This document shows, one piece after another, positions 33,837-45,124 of a stretch of DNA of 64,000 nt. A program made the position numbers and the translations under genes. The DNA is from Trichobilharzia szidati (Eukaryota > Platyhelminthes > Trematoda > Strigeidida > Schistosomatidae). The stretch lies in assembly GCA_944472155.2 (NCBI GenBank), contig OX235271.1, positions 20,591,710 through 20,655,709 of the forward strand, read 5' to 3'. The first letter of the stretch is position 1; every line of letters starts with the position of its first letter. The notes under the pieces are model-generated. The model was not told the DNA's origin. It worked only from the letters and a program-made list of their open reading frames with translations, and did no database searches.

Positions 33837-34862
33837 AGACATCTTAATACATGCGAAAAATGGTCAAAAACCATACTCTCAGACCCCCAACACCCCCTCC
33901 ATTCCCAACTCTCGCCTTGTATCTCATCAAGTAAAACCAGAAATCAGTATAAAATAATCTATGCTCGTACAACCAAGTACAGGAACTCAACGATACCATA
34001 CTTGGCCCGTGTTCTAAGCGATAGAGACAATGTTAAGCGTGAAACCTATGACTTGCTCTTTTATTAACAACATAATTTTAGGCTCTTTTATTTCTCTCTT
34101 ATTTTGTATTCTATAGTGAACTCCTTCTTAAACATACTTAGCTACCTAAATTATTAACATTGGCTTACTTTTTGTACTTTAGTATATTCCTTCTATTGTA
34201 TATCCACTGGTTCCGACTCTATTAGCACTATGACTATTACAAAATCGTCTTGTCATTAACCATCATGTAATATTAGTTTTGTGGTTGTTTTTTTTTCTTA
34301 TTTTCTATACTTTTCGGCAATATTAAACTGACAATCATTGGTTGTGAACGCCATAGTCACCACCTTAAAAAATTTTGTATTATTCACGATTCCTCACACT
34401 ACCACTACAAACACTCCATTAGACCTGACAATAAAAAACAAAACAACAACCCTGAAATGTTATTTTATGATTGTTTAGTGTTGTTTCAACCAAATTAACT
34501 GATCATCTTGGCGGTAAACATGCTTACATATCATTTCATAACTTCCTGTATGACCATAGCTTTACTGTCACCATGCATAATCATATCATAGCTTTCACTA
34601 CCCAATACTGAGTTATTATTATATGATGTTTATTTTCGTTTCTACTTCTTGGTATTTTTTCGCATTTATAATTATTTTTGTGTTTATCCTGTATTTCCTG
34701 TTTTTTTTGCTGTTGGTGTCTTTAGATTTATTTTTGTTTGTTTGTTTAATACTCCTTTCAAATGTTTGTAAAATTAGATGCAAATATTGTAGATATGTGC
34801 TGAAAATTCCACACTATACCACTAGTACTGTTTCTGGAATAAAGCAAATTATTATTATTATT
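33837..34862 (+). mobile_element. LINE C-terminal tail and 3' UTR
   Basis: An open stretch to a stop at 34067 reads HLNTCEKWSKTIL, HPLHSQLSPCISS, then YARTTKYRNSTIPYLARVL. The same tail occurs at 42035-42240, and resembles the C-terminal end expected for the CR1-like element at the right edge of the window. About 800 bp of 3' UTR follows, ending 'ggaataaagcaaattatta' with a short ATT tail at about 34845-34862. The 97-codon frame at 34623-34916 is a chance frame in this UTR. Confidence 0.68.
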
Positions 34863-34950
34863 GCTTCCTTCAAGGGAACACAGAACGTGAAACCCATTGA
34901 TAGAATTTCTGCTTGAAATAATAGAGAAGATTTGTAGCTCAGGTGGATGA

Positions 34951-35032
34951 TCTGCAATTAAAAGTGTTCTCTGAGCTGGTTGGTTTAGTCGCGACTAAAT
35001 CAACCAGCTCAGAGAACACTTTTAATTGCAGA
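34951..35032. repeat. 82-bp near-perfect palindrome
   Basis: The two 41-bp arms (34951-34991 and 34992-35032) are reverse complements with one difference, which would be a G-U pair in RNA. There is no spacer; the centre is GTCGCGAC. The left arm lies in a repeat that also occurs at 49925-50030 ('agatttgtagctcaggtgga'). Confidence 0.92.
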
Positions 35033-35039
35033 ATTTCTG

Positions 35040-35395
35040 CTTGTTCTTTTGACCTAGAAACATAGGATGAGTTACGAACATTATTAGATTTTTCCAGGGA
35101 AATTTGACTACTCCACTTAGACAGACGTAATTCTAAACCTGAATTTCATTACACATGCATTGTCAATTATCTTCATACAGGTATTTTCAACAGGAGACAA
35201 TTCCCTGTATATTTCAGTTCACATCAGTCAATGTGGAGGTGTGACAGACAGCATATGAGTTGTGGTGATTCCAATGCTGCGTATGTAGGCAAATCTTCGG
35301 GGAAGGTAAATTTAAGAGGAGAAGAGTATAGACGGTGCCTACTGGTAGTTCAATAGACCTCTGCAGATCTCGACAGACCGAGAAACGAATCAGTC
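35040..35395. other. Anonymous sequence
   Basis: Nothing recognised between the palindrome and the gypsy fragment. Confidence 0.35.
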
Positions 35396-35401
35396 ATCGC
35401 A

Positions 35402-35740
35402 CTAAACTTCTTCTTGAAGACGAGTCAGTTTCTCAAGATCAATGCCATCTATTTGAGCGAGGGAATAAATGCACGACAAGGCATCTGATACAGTGTTGAC
35501 CACTCCAAATACACGTTGACTATCCGATGAAAACTGTGGAACGTAGTCCAGTTGTCGTGATTCTCTAGGTGAATACTCATCTGAAGTTGAGTTCAGAGAG
35601 TACGTAGGAGGTATGTGATCAGTGAAAATCATGAATTCACTAACCTTCACTGAATATCAGAAGTGGCGTATAGCACAATGCATAGCCAGAAGTTCTCTTC
35701 TGAATGTCCTGTACTTGGTATCTGCTAGTTATAAACGCCT
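35402..35740 (-). mobile_element. Gypsy-type LTR retrotransposon fragment (RNase H)
   Basis: The minus strand reads TKYRTFRRELLAMHCAIRHF, a stop, VSEFMIFTDHIPPTYSLNS, SPRESRQLDYVPQFSSD and VFGVVNTVSDALS. This is the end of the RNase H domain of Ty3/gypsy polyproteins (usual TDHKPLTY and VADALSR motifs, here partly changed). No protease, RT, integrase core or LTR is visible nearby. It is a small fragment with one in-frame stop. Confidence 0.82.
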
Positions 35741-35774
35741 CGAGAAAAGGCGAGTGATTGTCAAATCTTAAATG

Positions 35775-35860
35775 CATCTGACAAGCAGAGCAAATCATCA
35801 GTCAGTCAACCAATGAGTCAACAAATCAATCAATCAGTCAATGAATCACTGAAACCATTA
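35775..35860. repeat. CAATCAGT-type simple repeat patch
   Basis: Irregular tandem 'tcaatcagtcaa' like units, for example around 35800-35850. No coding content. Confidence 0.6.
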
Positions 35861-36016
35861 GGATTCAGTCGATTGAGCGAATTCACTCACATTTCGCTCA
35901 GTCATCATTGATCAGTTGGTTACAATCACCTGTGTTTGAGTGATTGACTAAGAGAGTGAGTGTGACCACGTGTTCACTTCACGGGTTGACCTCGAGTAGA
36001 AATAGCACGGTGGAAT

Positions 36017-36024
36017 GTATATAA
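36017..36024 (+). promoter_or_regulatory. TATA-like element upstream of the candidate peptide gene
   Basis: 'gtatataag' lies about 35-40 bp before the ATG at 36057, leaving room for a very short 5' UTR. Spacing resembles that of the micro-exon gene and the ENPP gene in this window. Confidence 0.4.
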
Positions 36025-36056
36025 GTAGTTAGTTTCAAGTTGACAGTGCACGACAA

Positions 36057-36419
36057 TGCAGATGTTCGCTGTATGCTATACTACTCTTGTATAATACTGT
36101 ATGCCACCCTGATGGTGATTTCTTCATTTCAGCTAGTCTTACTTGTACTGGTTGTATCATTTGAGTGCGAAATGAGAGGTATATCTATCATCCTCACTAC
36201 TTCTTCAAACATCAGATAGTCAGCCAATCAGACAAACCACCTGCTCTTATCCAGCCACTCATTCATCCATGTAGTAGTTCTCAGCTTGAGTGACGTGATC
36301 TGAACGACATACTGCTGTTTCCCACATTTACGAATGGGTTCATTGTCGGTGCGTAGCTGTTTCGAGTCAGCGAAGAGAGACGGATTAGTTTCAGCCAATC
36401 AAAACTTCCGGTTTTCAAA
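36057..36419 (+). CDS. Candidate short secreted-peptide gene (MEG-like)
   Basis: Predicted exons: 36057-36071 (MQMFA), a 62-nt intron GTATGC...TTTCAG, then 36134-36179 (LVLLVLVVSFECEMR, phase 1, donor GTATAT). Together they form a clean signal peptide with a hydrophobic core. A possible third exon is 36395-36419 (acceptor 'tagtttcag', strong donor GTGAGT), giving ANQNFRFS in phase. If the donor is read through, a TGA stop arrives at once. A tiny first exon, signal peptide and phase-1 boundary resemble schistosome micro-exon genes. No homology is recognised, and the third exon is the weakest part. The gene may instead be a chance signal-like frame. Confidence 0.4.
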
Positions 36420-36739
36420 GTGAGTCGTTGTGGAATTTCTACTCGAACTGTGTAGTTGGCAAAGTGGCTATCACATCATAAGGAACAACTTTCATGCATG
36501 TCTTTGAGAAAAACATAATTAGCTCTGCCGAAATAGAAATGTGTAAAGCATACTTGCTTCCACTGAAAACAAGAAAATTTGGAATTCCCAAAGAATTTAG
36601 CTTCGGCTCCTAGAATGCTTGTTCAAATTTCTTTTAAACTGATGATTTTCTGACTAGAAATAAAGTGTCGTTCATCTGAAATTGTGAAATATACATGCTT
36701 TTCATCTCTTATTGCCTGGCTGATTGAAGATGTAATATT

Positions 36740-36990
36740 CTTTCTTCAAAATTCTAATAGAATGAAATCGCCAAAAGGATATCTTTGCTAAACTTCTTGT
36801 TCTTTTCCCTACAAATGACCTTCAAATAAATTTACTTCAATTTATGTAAAATCTTTGAGTATATATTTTGATGATTAATAAAGATCCGATTAATTGTGCT
36901 AAAGAAGCTGTGGTGGCTTACACAGCGAAACGTTCTGGAAACAGATCTTGTTTTGATTTTTACTTAAACACGCTTGGATTATTTTAAATA
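36740..36990 (+). mobile_element. PLE terminal remnant with hammerhead-like hairpin
   Basis: The block 'gaaatcgccaaaaggatatc' and its continuation (about 36765-36815) match 49665-49715, in the 3' UTR of the PLE at 48.3 kb. About 90 bp later, GCTGTG (36907-36912) and CACAGC (36921-36926) form a hairpin followed by GAAAC-GTTC, with CTAAAGA just upstream. It looks like a solitary PLE terminus. Confidence 0.55.
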
Positions 36991-37912
36991 ATTTATAATA
37001 ATCCTTTGTATTATTTAACAGGTTACATTATGTGAAAAATGACATGATCAATTATGTGAATAATTTTAGGTCTGATATCGAGGATTCCTTCCAACTGTAT
37101 TCCTTAAATAATGTCAAACAAAGAAATGATGCTCGTTTTTGTAGTAATAAGTGAAATGTGTTCACGAATGAAGAAACCGTCTGTACAGTAAGATTAGACT
37201 TGAGAATGACATGTCAAAATTCGAAAACGAAGCACCCTGGAAATCATCATAATTAACATTCAAGGCAATAATGACTGAAGCCGCAAATATAACAATCAGA
37301 AGCTTCACTTTTACTCATATTGGTTTGCACGAATCAACTGCACCTACAAAACTATGATGTCATCTATCTCTAGACTGTGATGATAACTACCTACTACATA
37401 TAAAAGCATTGTTTCTCTGTGCACCATATAATTTGACACGGAGCTACAATGTTTGTCAAGTCCGCCTTCATATGATACATTACAAAATGCTATAGTCATC
37501 TCAGTGTAACAGTCACAGAGCATGCCGAAATATTTATCTATCTGTCTACCATTCCCGAGAGGAAGTCAATGCACCACCGTCAATAACACAGGTTTCACAA
37601 GTACTTCAACTCAGTTTGTATTCGCAAACCAGCAGTGTATGTGTATATTACTCTGTAGGGAAAGATAATAATAATATTCAATAAATTGAGATTTCCGTTC
37701 TACAAATATCATGTCATATAATTCATGTGATGATCACCCATCATAACAAATACATATCCAGGTGGTTAGCTATTCGTTTACGTTTTTCTTCAATGTGATG
37801 CACAAAAATCAATGAATATTGTTTGTAATAAAATTTGAATATGAAATGAATCACTTGCTTCAATTATGTAACGATGAATATGATTTAAGTAAATTGAATA
37901 TTCCCATAATTT
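36991..37912. other. Anonymous sequence
   Basis: AT-rich, with no motif or repeat recognised. Confidence 0.35.
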
Positions 37913-38003
37913 ATTCAGAACAAAATATTTAGAGCGAATAATTGTTTTCAATAAATTCTTCTTCAGGCTCTACAATTATAAATCCATTAATTTAAGCATA
38001 CAA
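37913..38003. repeat. Left inverted repeat flanking a PLE fragment
   Basis: About 90 bp that is the reverse complement of 39024-39114 with two or three mismatches. The spacer holds a PLE C-terminal fragment. The outer ends are at an 'attcagaac' sequence. Confidence 0.88.
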
Positions 38004-38004
38004 C

Positions 38005-38467
38005 ATTTCCTGCAGCTAAACTGGTACTCAACTTCTCAACTAAACCAGTACTCACACAGCAAGTAAAGGATAAATTACCAAAGATGGCCTCATCAATGTG
38101 CATCTATGAATTCAACTGCTCATGTGGAGCTAGTTACATTGGCCGTACTCAGAGGGCTTTATCCATGCGCGCGCGTGAACATGTACCTGTATGGTTGAGT
38201 AAAGGAGTAACTAAGTGTGTAAATAGTGCAGTCTTAGCCCACTTGGTAGATACTGGACACCAGATAAAACTTGACCAGGCGTTCTCAGTTATTTACCGCG
38301 TTCCTAGTAATTTATCTAGAGGAGCTCGACTGCGTCTTCTGTCAGTAGCTGAAGTGGTGGCAATTAATACCAGAGGACCATCTCTTTGCATACAGAAGGA
38401 GTATGTTCAACCGCTATGCTTACCTTGGCCTACAATAAAGCCAACAAATCCTCCATTAACACTATAA
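38005..38467 (+). pseudogene. PLE GIY-YIG C-terminal fragment
   Basis: Open from before 38084 to the stop at 38467. It reads STKPVLTQQVKDKLPK, then a GIY-YIG core MCIYEFNCSCGASYIGRTQRA with its two flanking cysteines, HVPVWLSKG, AHLVDTGHQI, RLLSVAEVVAI and IQKEYVQPLCLPWP. The frame is intact and typical of a PLE C-terminus, but the reverse transcriptase is absent upstream. The sequence is clearly different from the MEG-intron PLE, so it is a separate subfamily. It is followed by about 550 bp of 3' UTR-like sequence. Confidence 0.82.
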
Positions 38468-39023
38468 ATTCCTTTCACAATTTTCTTTTCTTTTCTTCTT
38501 CTTCTATTCCTCTGTTTCATTAACAATCGTTCATTTTCGACTTTTATGATTTCATGACCTTTCTTATGATTTTATTACCTTAGGTTTAAGTAGTGCTTTT
38601 CTAACTTGCTATCGTATTTACAAAATCCTCTTCATTCCACTTCATTATATTTATTATTATTATTTGACAATCATTCACCAATAGTGCTTGTAATTTTACA
38701 CCATATCATCGTTATTATTTTACAATCATTCTTACTGTCGTTATTTTCAACCTTGAACTTATGTCTCGTCCGCCCCATTCGTTGGTTTATTTTCATATTG
38801 TCTCACACACCCTGATTACACACACTCTCGAAACCTGTATTTTCTGTTGACTATATTTATATATATATACACACATCATAGAATTAAATTACTTCATCTG
38901 ATTTTGTCCCATGTTCTTATTGACCATGCATATTAAAAAACTAACTGACTATTGTTCCATCCCATCTTATACTTGTTCCACAATACACTTTCTGATATGA
39001 TTCTAATTTGCCTTTACTGGCTA

Positions 39024-39114
39024 TTGTATGCTTAAATTAATGGATTTATAATTGTAGAGCCAGAAGAAGAATTTATTGAAAACAATTGTTCGCTCTAAAT
39101 ATTTTGTTCTGAAT
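39024..39114. repeat. Right inverted repeat flanking the PLE fragment
   Basis: Partner of 37913-38003. Together they make a foldback of about 1.2 kb, a second example in this window of a PLE C-terminal part sitting between inverted arms. Confidence 0.88.
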
Positions 39115-40005
39115 ATGATTTAGATAGTTTAATTTCACCTATCATCTTTTTGGATGTTTGCGCTATTACAGCTAAAAGAGATTCCGTATATACCTTAGAA
39201 TTATTAAATTTTCAAAAAAATATTCTACTTTCACAGTGCTTATTTCAAACACTTCGTCCACATTTCACGTATGTATTATACAGTGCTTTATCTCACCAAC
39301 TGGTATTCGAATCCATATGAGAATTCACCCATTGCAACTGCTTCTTTTCAATTCTAATTATTCTCCGCACATCTTGAGTGGTTGAGAGACAAAGTGGAAA
39401 TTTTAAATTGTTTTTTTATCGAATAATGAATAGATGAGTTAATCATGTTGAATTCAATGGTCGGTGTTCATGGAAATTGGCGTTTTAGAAACGCTAAGAG
39501 GACTGATTATTTGATAACATTATCTCCTCAAATATATATATATATATGGACTGAACATGATACTGGAAAATCGATTTTTCTCAGTGGAAGACGAAATTTC
39601 AACTGTATACATTTCAAGAAGAGTTCTGAGTCAATATTTTTTGGTAAACATTGTAAAGTAAATGAGATATCCTAGTGTGACTGACAAGCGCTCCACTTTG
39701 GTTTTGGTTACTGGATTCCCCTTTTACACTGAAACAATCTTAACTCACACTAATATTTCATAAAATACTTCTGGAATTCAGGTGATGAGGTGTTGATGAA
39801 AATAAATGAAATAATAATTCGCATTTACGGTTTCCTCATCCTAACTTCCTTATTCTAAAGTTGGCCATTTTTTTTAAATCAACGAAGTGAATGAAAATTT
39901 GATAAGAATTATTTACCATTTTGTGGGAATTTATACTAACCAGAAAGATCTAATGTTTTTGAAAACCCACAAAAATGATAAGTGCATTACATTATGATAT
40001 ATATA
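39115..40005. other. Anonymous sequence
   Basis: A short TA repeat lies near 39532-39546. The 76-codon frame at 39445-39675 has no motif. Confidence 0.35.
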
Positions 40006-40007
40006 TG

Positions 40008-40265
40008 GATTGGCTGGCCATTCTCTGAGGAAACCATCAAGTGACATCACTAGACAAGCCATTGCTTGAGTGGAACCCGAAAGGGAAGCGGCGAGTTGGT
40101 CTTCCAAGAGTGATTTGGAGGAGATCATGTGAAGAGGAGATGAAAACGTGTGGGCAAACTTGGAGCCAGGTGAAGACACTAGCAGAGAACAGAACACAAT
40201 GGAGACGCATCGCAGAAGCCCTATGTTCCTGTAGGAATTAAAGGTTACAATAATAATAATAATTA
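40008..40265 (+). mobile_element. RTE 3' end fragment
   Basis: Reads WNPKGKRRVGLPRVIWRRSCEEEM, TWSQVKTLAENRTQWRRIAEALCS and a stop, then the AAT tail. It is the C-terminus of the RTE lineage at 45.6-46.8 kb, severely 5'-truncated. Confidence 0.82.
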
Positions 40266-40269
40266 AAGT

Positions 40270-42030
40270 AGATCAAGGTTTCGCTGACGAACAATACACA
40301 TTGGAGAACAAAAGACTTTTATACAGTGGCCTGCTGTCTTAGCTGATCATTCATAATGGAAACATCAAGGATTTTTATCAACAGTAGTTTATACGAGATC
40401 GGATTTTAATCACCCCTTCGAGACAAAAGTTCTTTCAACATGACCTAGTTTCATGTATAAAACATGAGGTAAATGTGCAGTAAACAGTAGAAATTTGACA
40501 CTGGGTATTCCGAAATATCTGTTTCTATATTCGACACGTGTGAAATCTACGTTTCTTGGAATCTAGAACGCGTGTTCTGTACTTTTCGAGATATACATGA
40601 CTATTGATGCAATTCAAATGAGACTCCAAGCAAAAACACGAAAATTAGTACAGATAAATATCCTATGCAGATATATCAACGCTAATCACAATTACCAAAG
40701 GATAGTTTTAACACTGGTGTAACAACAGAAGACAAGGGCCAGGCAACAGATCGTTTGTTAAGGAAATCAAAACATATTTATATACTTTCATGTACATTAT
40801 TATAGATTAGTTAAGCAATCAAACACAGTCTTCTGACTGGCTGTTTCTCACTTAAAGTTAATCTTTCATCTCTTTGTGACTGTTTCTTGAATGTCAGATC
40901 ATCTATATGTTAACTGCATCCGCCTAAGCAAAGTCTGCTGTGGTCATTTTTTGAATCAGTCTTGCTCACATTTTCTCACGACCAATCTTGAGAACGTAAA
41001 CATTGACGTAAATTACTGTCTACCAATTTGGCTAGTCGACAGCTCTCACCACACTGGCAACCGTCTTACTATTCAATTTAAAAAAATTACTTGTTGATGA
41101 AATATGAGTTCAAATTAAATCATCAGCCTTTCACTGTGTGTAAACGTAAAACTACTGGAGGACAAGCAGACTGATTTTCTGTTGCTGTATTCGACTAACG
41201 CCTATGTTATCTCATAATACACACACACACACACTAGAGATGTATTTCAGTTTTTATGTATCACATAAAAGTGAATTGTTGTTATATTATGAGGAATAGC
41301 TGCCAGTGAATACAACAATATAAGATATTTCAAAAGTCATTTACCTCCTGGCTTGATTTATTCCTATCTGTTATCATTTCAATTAATCGTGAATCACATG
41401 TAGGTCATGGCAACAAGAATTATCAAAATAAAAACCTGCACCTCAATATCATTGGCAAAGTAATTAATTCTTCATACTGTTACATTCACCTTAAGTATTT
41501 ACCACTCAAATAAACAATCAAAAACAAGCTCACTATAAAAGCATCAGTACTCAATTGAAATATTTCCAGTACAGATCACTAAAGTCAACAAGCAGAAAGG
41601 AAGGCAAAATAACATTTCTAGCACCGTTCACTATATATACTCCAGACAAACAAATGTGATCATAAACTATTCCCACGATTATTTATACTGAATCTGAAAT
41701 GTTCAACTGAGACACAAGAAATAGTAAGTGTCCATTTCAGACCATCTTGACAGCTAAATATGGGCAACATATTTTGTACATCCATGTATGCCATTGATAT
41801 TAGACGAAAACCAGTTTATACAAGATTCATATATTGCCAATGAAGTTTGCATAGATTTGTACAGTTTCAGACATCTGAAGATTCACTTCAAGATAAGATA
41901 TTTGAAAATCTCATGTGACAGACTAAATGTCTCAAAACTGTGTCGTCATACTGAGGAAGAAAAGGACAATCACTCTTATGTCTCACATGAAAAAAACATA
42001 ATCTTCAATCGACTATTTCTAACAGATTTA
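40270..42030. other. Anonymous intergenic sequence
   Basis: An (AC)n run lies at about 41220-41236. The 84-codon frame 41788-42042 is without recognisable domain, though it runs into the LINE tail that follows and may be a decayed upstream part of it. Nothing else supported. Confidence 0.35.
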
Positions 42031-42034
42031 TACA

Positions 42035-42640
42035 TCATGTGAACAGACATGTACATCATGCGAAAAATGGGCCAAATCGATTTTATCTAACTCACACCAC
42101 CCTCTTCACTCACAACTCTCCCCTTGCATCTCATCAGGTAAAACCAGAAGCCTATATAGGAAACTATATGCTCGCACCAGCAAGTACAAAAACTCAACCA
42201 TACCCTACTTAGCTCGTGTTCTGTGTGATAAAGAAAGCATTAGGCGTGACACCTATAATTCATTAAATAGTCAGTAGTACAACTGGATCTCGTCTTTCCA
42301 ACTCACATCATTTATAGGTACAACATTTTCTTTCTTTCTTTTCTTTCTCTCTCTCTTTTTTTCTGTTATGTGCTGCTTTGTTTCTTTCTCTCGCTAACAC
42401 CAATAAATATGACAGCTCCCACTTTTCTAAGACCTTCAAACACTGTCTCAGCTTTTCCTTTGCTACCGATATGCCAATGTGTTGTTGTAATAATGAACTG
42501 TCATTTCCTTAATCTTTGTAGAATTCTATTTATTGATAATTTACTAACTGGATGCAATACTGTAGTAAAAATGCTGAGAATTCCATTCTGTATCACATGT
42601 ACTGTTTTGGAATAAAGCAAATTATTATTATTACCATTGA
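42035..42640 (+). mobile_element. LINE C-terminal tail and 3' UTR, second copy
   Basis: Translates as SCEKWAKSILSNSHHPLHSQL, SGKTRSLYRKLYARTSKYKN, IPYLARVL and SIRRDTYNSLNSQ then stop. It matches 33837-34067. The 3' UTR is shorter (about 360 bp) and ends in the same 'ggaataaagcaaattatta' tail near 42612-42635. Confidence 0.72.
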
Positions 42641-42834
42641 GAATAAAACACAAGGAAATGAGAATAGAATTTAAGCAACATAGTGGGATTTTCTCCATAA
42701 AAGTTTCTAATTTTGTTATGAAATTGTTCACTGTATCATTGCACTAAATCAAACAGAAATATCCTGACAGAATATAAAATTTCTGTTCGATTTCTTCATT
42801 GGTTGAATGGAAAATGAGGGTTCAGCAGCTTAGC

Positions 42835-43110
42835 CTCAACCTGCTCTGTTCTACCTAGCCAATATTAGCTGTCACGATGGCCGTCCAACCCATCTTCATT
42901 TCCTTCTGCTTGGTAGGCTGCTACAGCTATTAGCTTTACGGTCGGTCATCTGATCTCCTGTATCAAGAGAAGTCAGGTGTGTTGATCAATGTCTGAAACA
43001 GCCTGTTGGACATGATTTCGGTCACACTCTATTTCTCTGCATCATACAGACACATATTCTTAATTTTTTGTTTAAAATTAGGATATCTGTCCTTATTCTG
43101 AACGCTGTAG
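42835..43110 (-). mobile_element. Strongly decayed RTE fragment
   Basis: Follows the order of the RTE copies at 45.9-46.1 kb, for example 'ggtcatctgatctcctgta' for 'ggccatctgatcttgagta' and the 'gtctgaaacagcctgttgga' segment. No frame survives. Confidence 0.5.
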
Positions 43111-43189
43111 ATCTCCATACTTATTTGAAATACAAAGATGTAGGAAGAATATTTGATATCTCAAAATCATCCACCTGACCTACAGATCT

Positions 43190-43580
43190 TTTCCATCATA
43201 TCTAAGGCGGAACACGCTTCTCTCTGTTCAAAAGTGGGAAGACTTTGCCAGAAGGCAAGGATCCACCGGAGAACAATTATTCTTTCTCCATGAGTGCCTT
43301 CGTCATCAAATCCTACCGACCAATGTCAGATACAAACCACCAGTCAACTACCCTATAGGAAGAGAATTGGCCAAACAATGTGGGAGATGAGTGGTCAAAT
43401 TATTGATTACAGACATACATTATTGGATCAACAAATATCAACAAATAATAGACGCTCAAGAAGAAAAACTAGAGAAAAACCTTAACCAGGAACACCTGTC
43501 AACACTGATCACTGCAAACCCAACTCAATTCTCAGGAACTAAGGGCCCTCAAAAAGCCGAAAAATAGGAAGGACATCGTC
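43190..43580 (+). mobile_element. PLE N-terminal domain fragment
   Basis: Frames give KWEDFARRQGSTGEQLFFLHECLRH, LPTNVRYKPP and, later, DAQEEKLEKN. A W-x-x-x-A-x-x-Q ... FLxxC pattern followed by a basic PxxxxxKPP stretch is what I expect from the N-terminal part of PLE proteins. No RT follows, so this is an isolated 5' piece. The assignment is by motif recollection and weaker than the RT and GIY-YIG calls. Confidence 0.5.
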
Positions 43581-44730
43581 ATTCTACTCAGGGACTGTCA
43601 TTATAGCGCGAGATCTTTATGTTCAGGTATTTGCTTTGATTCGATTATGCTATCTGGGCTAAACAGTTTAGCTGTGAAGCTTTTATCGTCTCTCCAGACA
43701 ACATCTCCTGAGGTTAATTCAATGTGAAGTGAGTTTTTGTAGGAATTCTTCTTGACTGATATTTAATTGCCTCTCTTAAAGACTTAAGGTTTGAATGACT
43801 GTCTTCACAAGGTTTTATTATCTATGTGGTAACATTGTCGTTACATTGGTCATTTCACTAACCTGTAGTTTGACCTCTCTGATATTTTCGTCACCTCAAT
43901 TGTTTTTAACCACTTAACTAATTTGATTTATGTCAGTTTATCTGGTGAGTGAAAATTGATCTGAGGACCGGGTATCAAGGTATTTTCTGACATATTTAGT
44001 GTTTCCACAGTTTAAAATTTCTATATTTCCCTGTTCAAACTTGTTTATGCACTGATACGAAGGAATACACGATGTGTTTTCTGGACGGCTAACTTATGTT
44101 CCCGGATTCAAAGTGGCCATGGAGTTGAAGGTGGTGTTCTCGCTGAGACTCTAACTCATCACTTGTACCCTGAAGTTCCAAGTCACTATCCGCTAGGCTA
44201 CGAAAGTCACTTCTTGCCAACAGATATCGCTTATTTACATTTGCCCTGGATCCCCGTGTTAGCCATCGTCAAACGAGTAATTTCAAGTTAATAATCATGA
44301 TGATATGAACGTATCCATCCACGGTGTTCATGTATTTGTCTTTAATGAATCCGCTGCAGATAATATCTACGGGAAGAATACAAGTATGAATACATAATGA
44401 GGAGAAGTATATTTTGGGACATTTTTGCAGATGATATGACATCAGTAGACATAAATAATTATGATGTAAGTTTTAAATCTACTAAAGGCATATATGACAG
44501 CGTAACTTTTCAAATAAATGCAAAGAGAATCTTGGTTAAACACAGAACTCACCGAAGCATTCTACGCTGAAGTTCACTTAATTCTGCACATCTCCAGTAT
44601 CTTCTGACCAAAGATGTTCAGCTATAACAGTTCCTCTTGGTAGTGATTTTTGCTTTAAATCAAAGGAATGGTAATAACAATGAGCGAGAGTGAGAGAGGG
44701 AATCACCCATTAATCGACAGAGGAATTTCT
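43581..44730. other. Anonymous intergenic sequence
   Basis: No supported gene. A slightly GC-richer patch at 44080-44215 has tRNA-like hints on the minus strand, but the boxes are too poor to call. Confidence 0.35.
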
Positions 44731-44732
44731 CT

Positions 44733-44810
44733 CTAACCCTAACCCAACCCTAACGCTAACCGTAGCCCTATCACATAACCTAACCCTATGCCCCCTAGAC
44801 CTAACCCTTT
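44733..44810. repeat. Degenerate interstitial telomere-type repeats
   Basis: A run of CCCTAA-like units with interruptions ('ctaaccctaacccaaccctaac', then 'cataacctaaccctatg', then 'gacctaaccctttcc'). TTAGGG is the schistosome telomere repeat. The degenerate, internal position indicates an old interstitial site, not a chromosome end. Confidence 0.75.
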
Positions 44811-45124
44811 CCTTCGGGTTACTTCTCAATATAATTTTGTGTCTAGCTTATCAAGTACGTTAGTTGTAAACGTTTCTGTCTTTTTGGTGTACTCATAGCT
44901 GTCTTCTTGATACCACACGATTGATTATTTCTGTCATTTAGGTAGGTGAAGGCGATGAAATCTACATGGCGCTTGTTTATATAGCTTATTTATTTACACC
45001 AACTGTAGAATGGCAGATAATCACTGACATTTCTGCGTATCAGATCAACTCGTCTTCAGTTAATCAATTTCCAACCATTTTAAGAAAGGAAATATTCTGA
45101 GATTCATGAAAATTCTTTTTTATT

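Noticed and set aside
44100..44215. Another tRNA-derived SINE on the minus strand
   Set aside because: Only a vague A-box resemblance; no usable B box and no match to the other SINE bodies.
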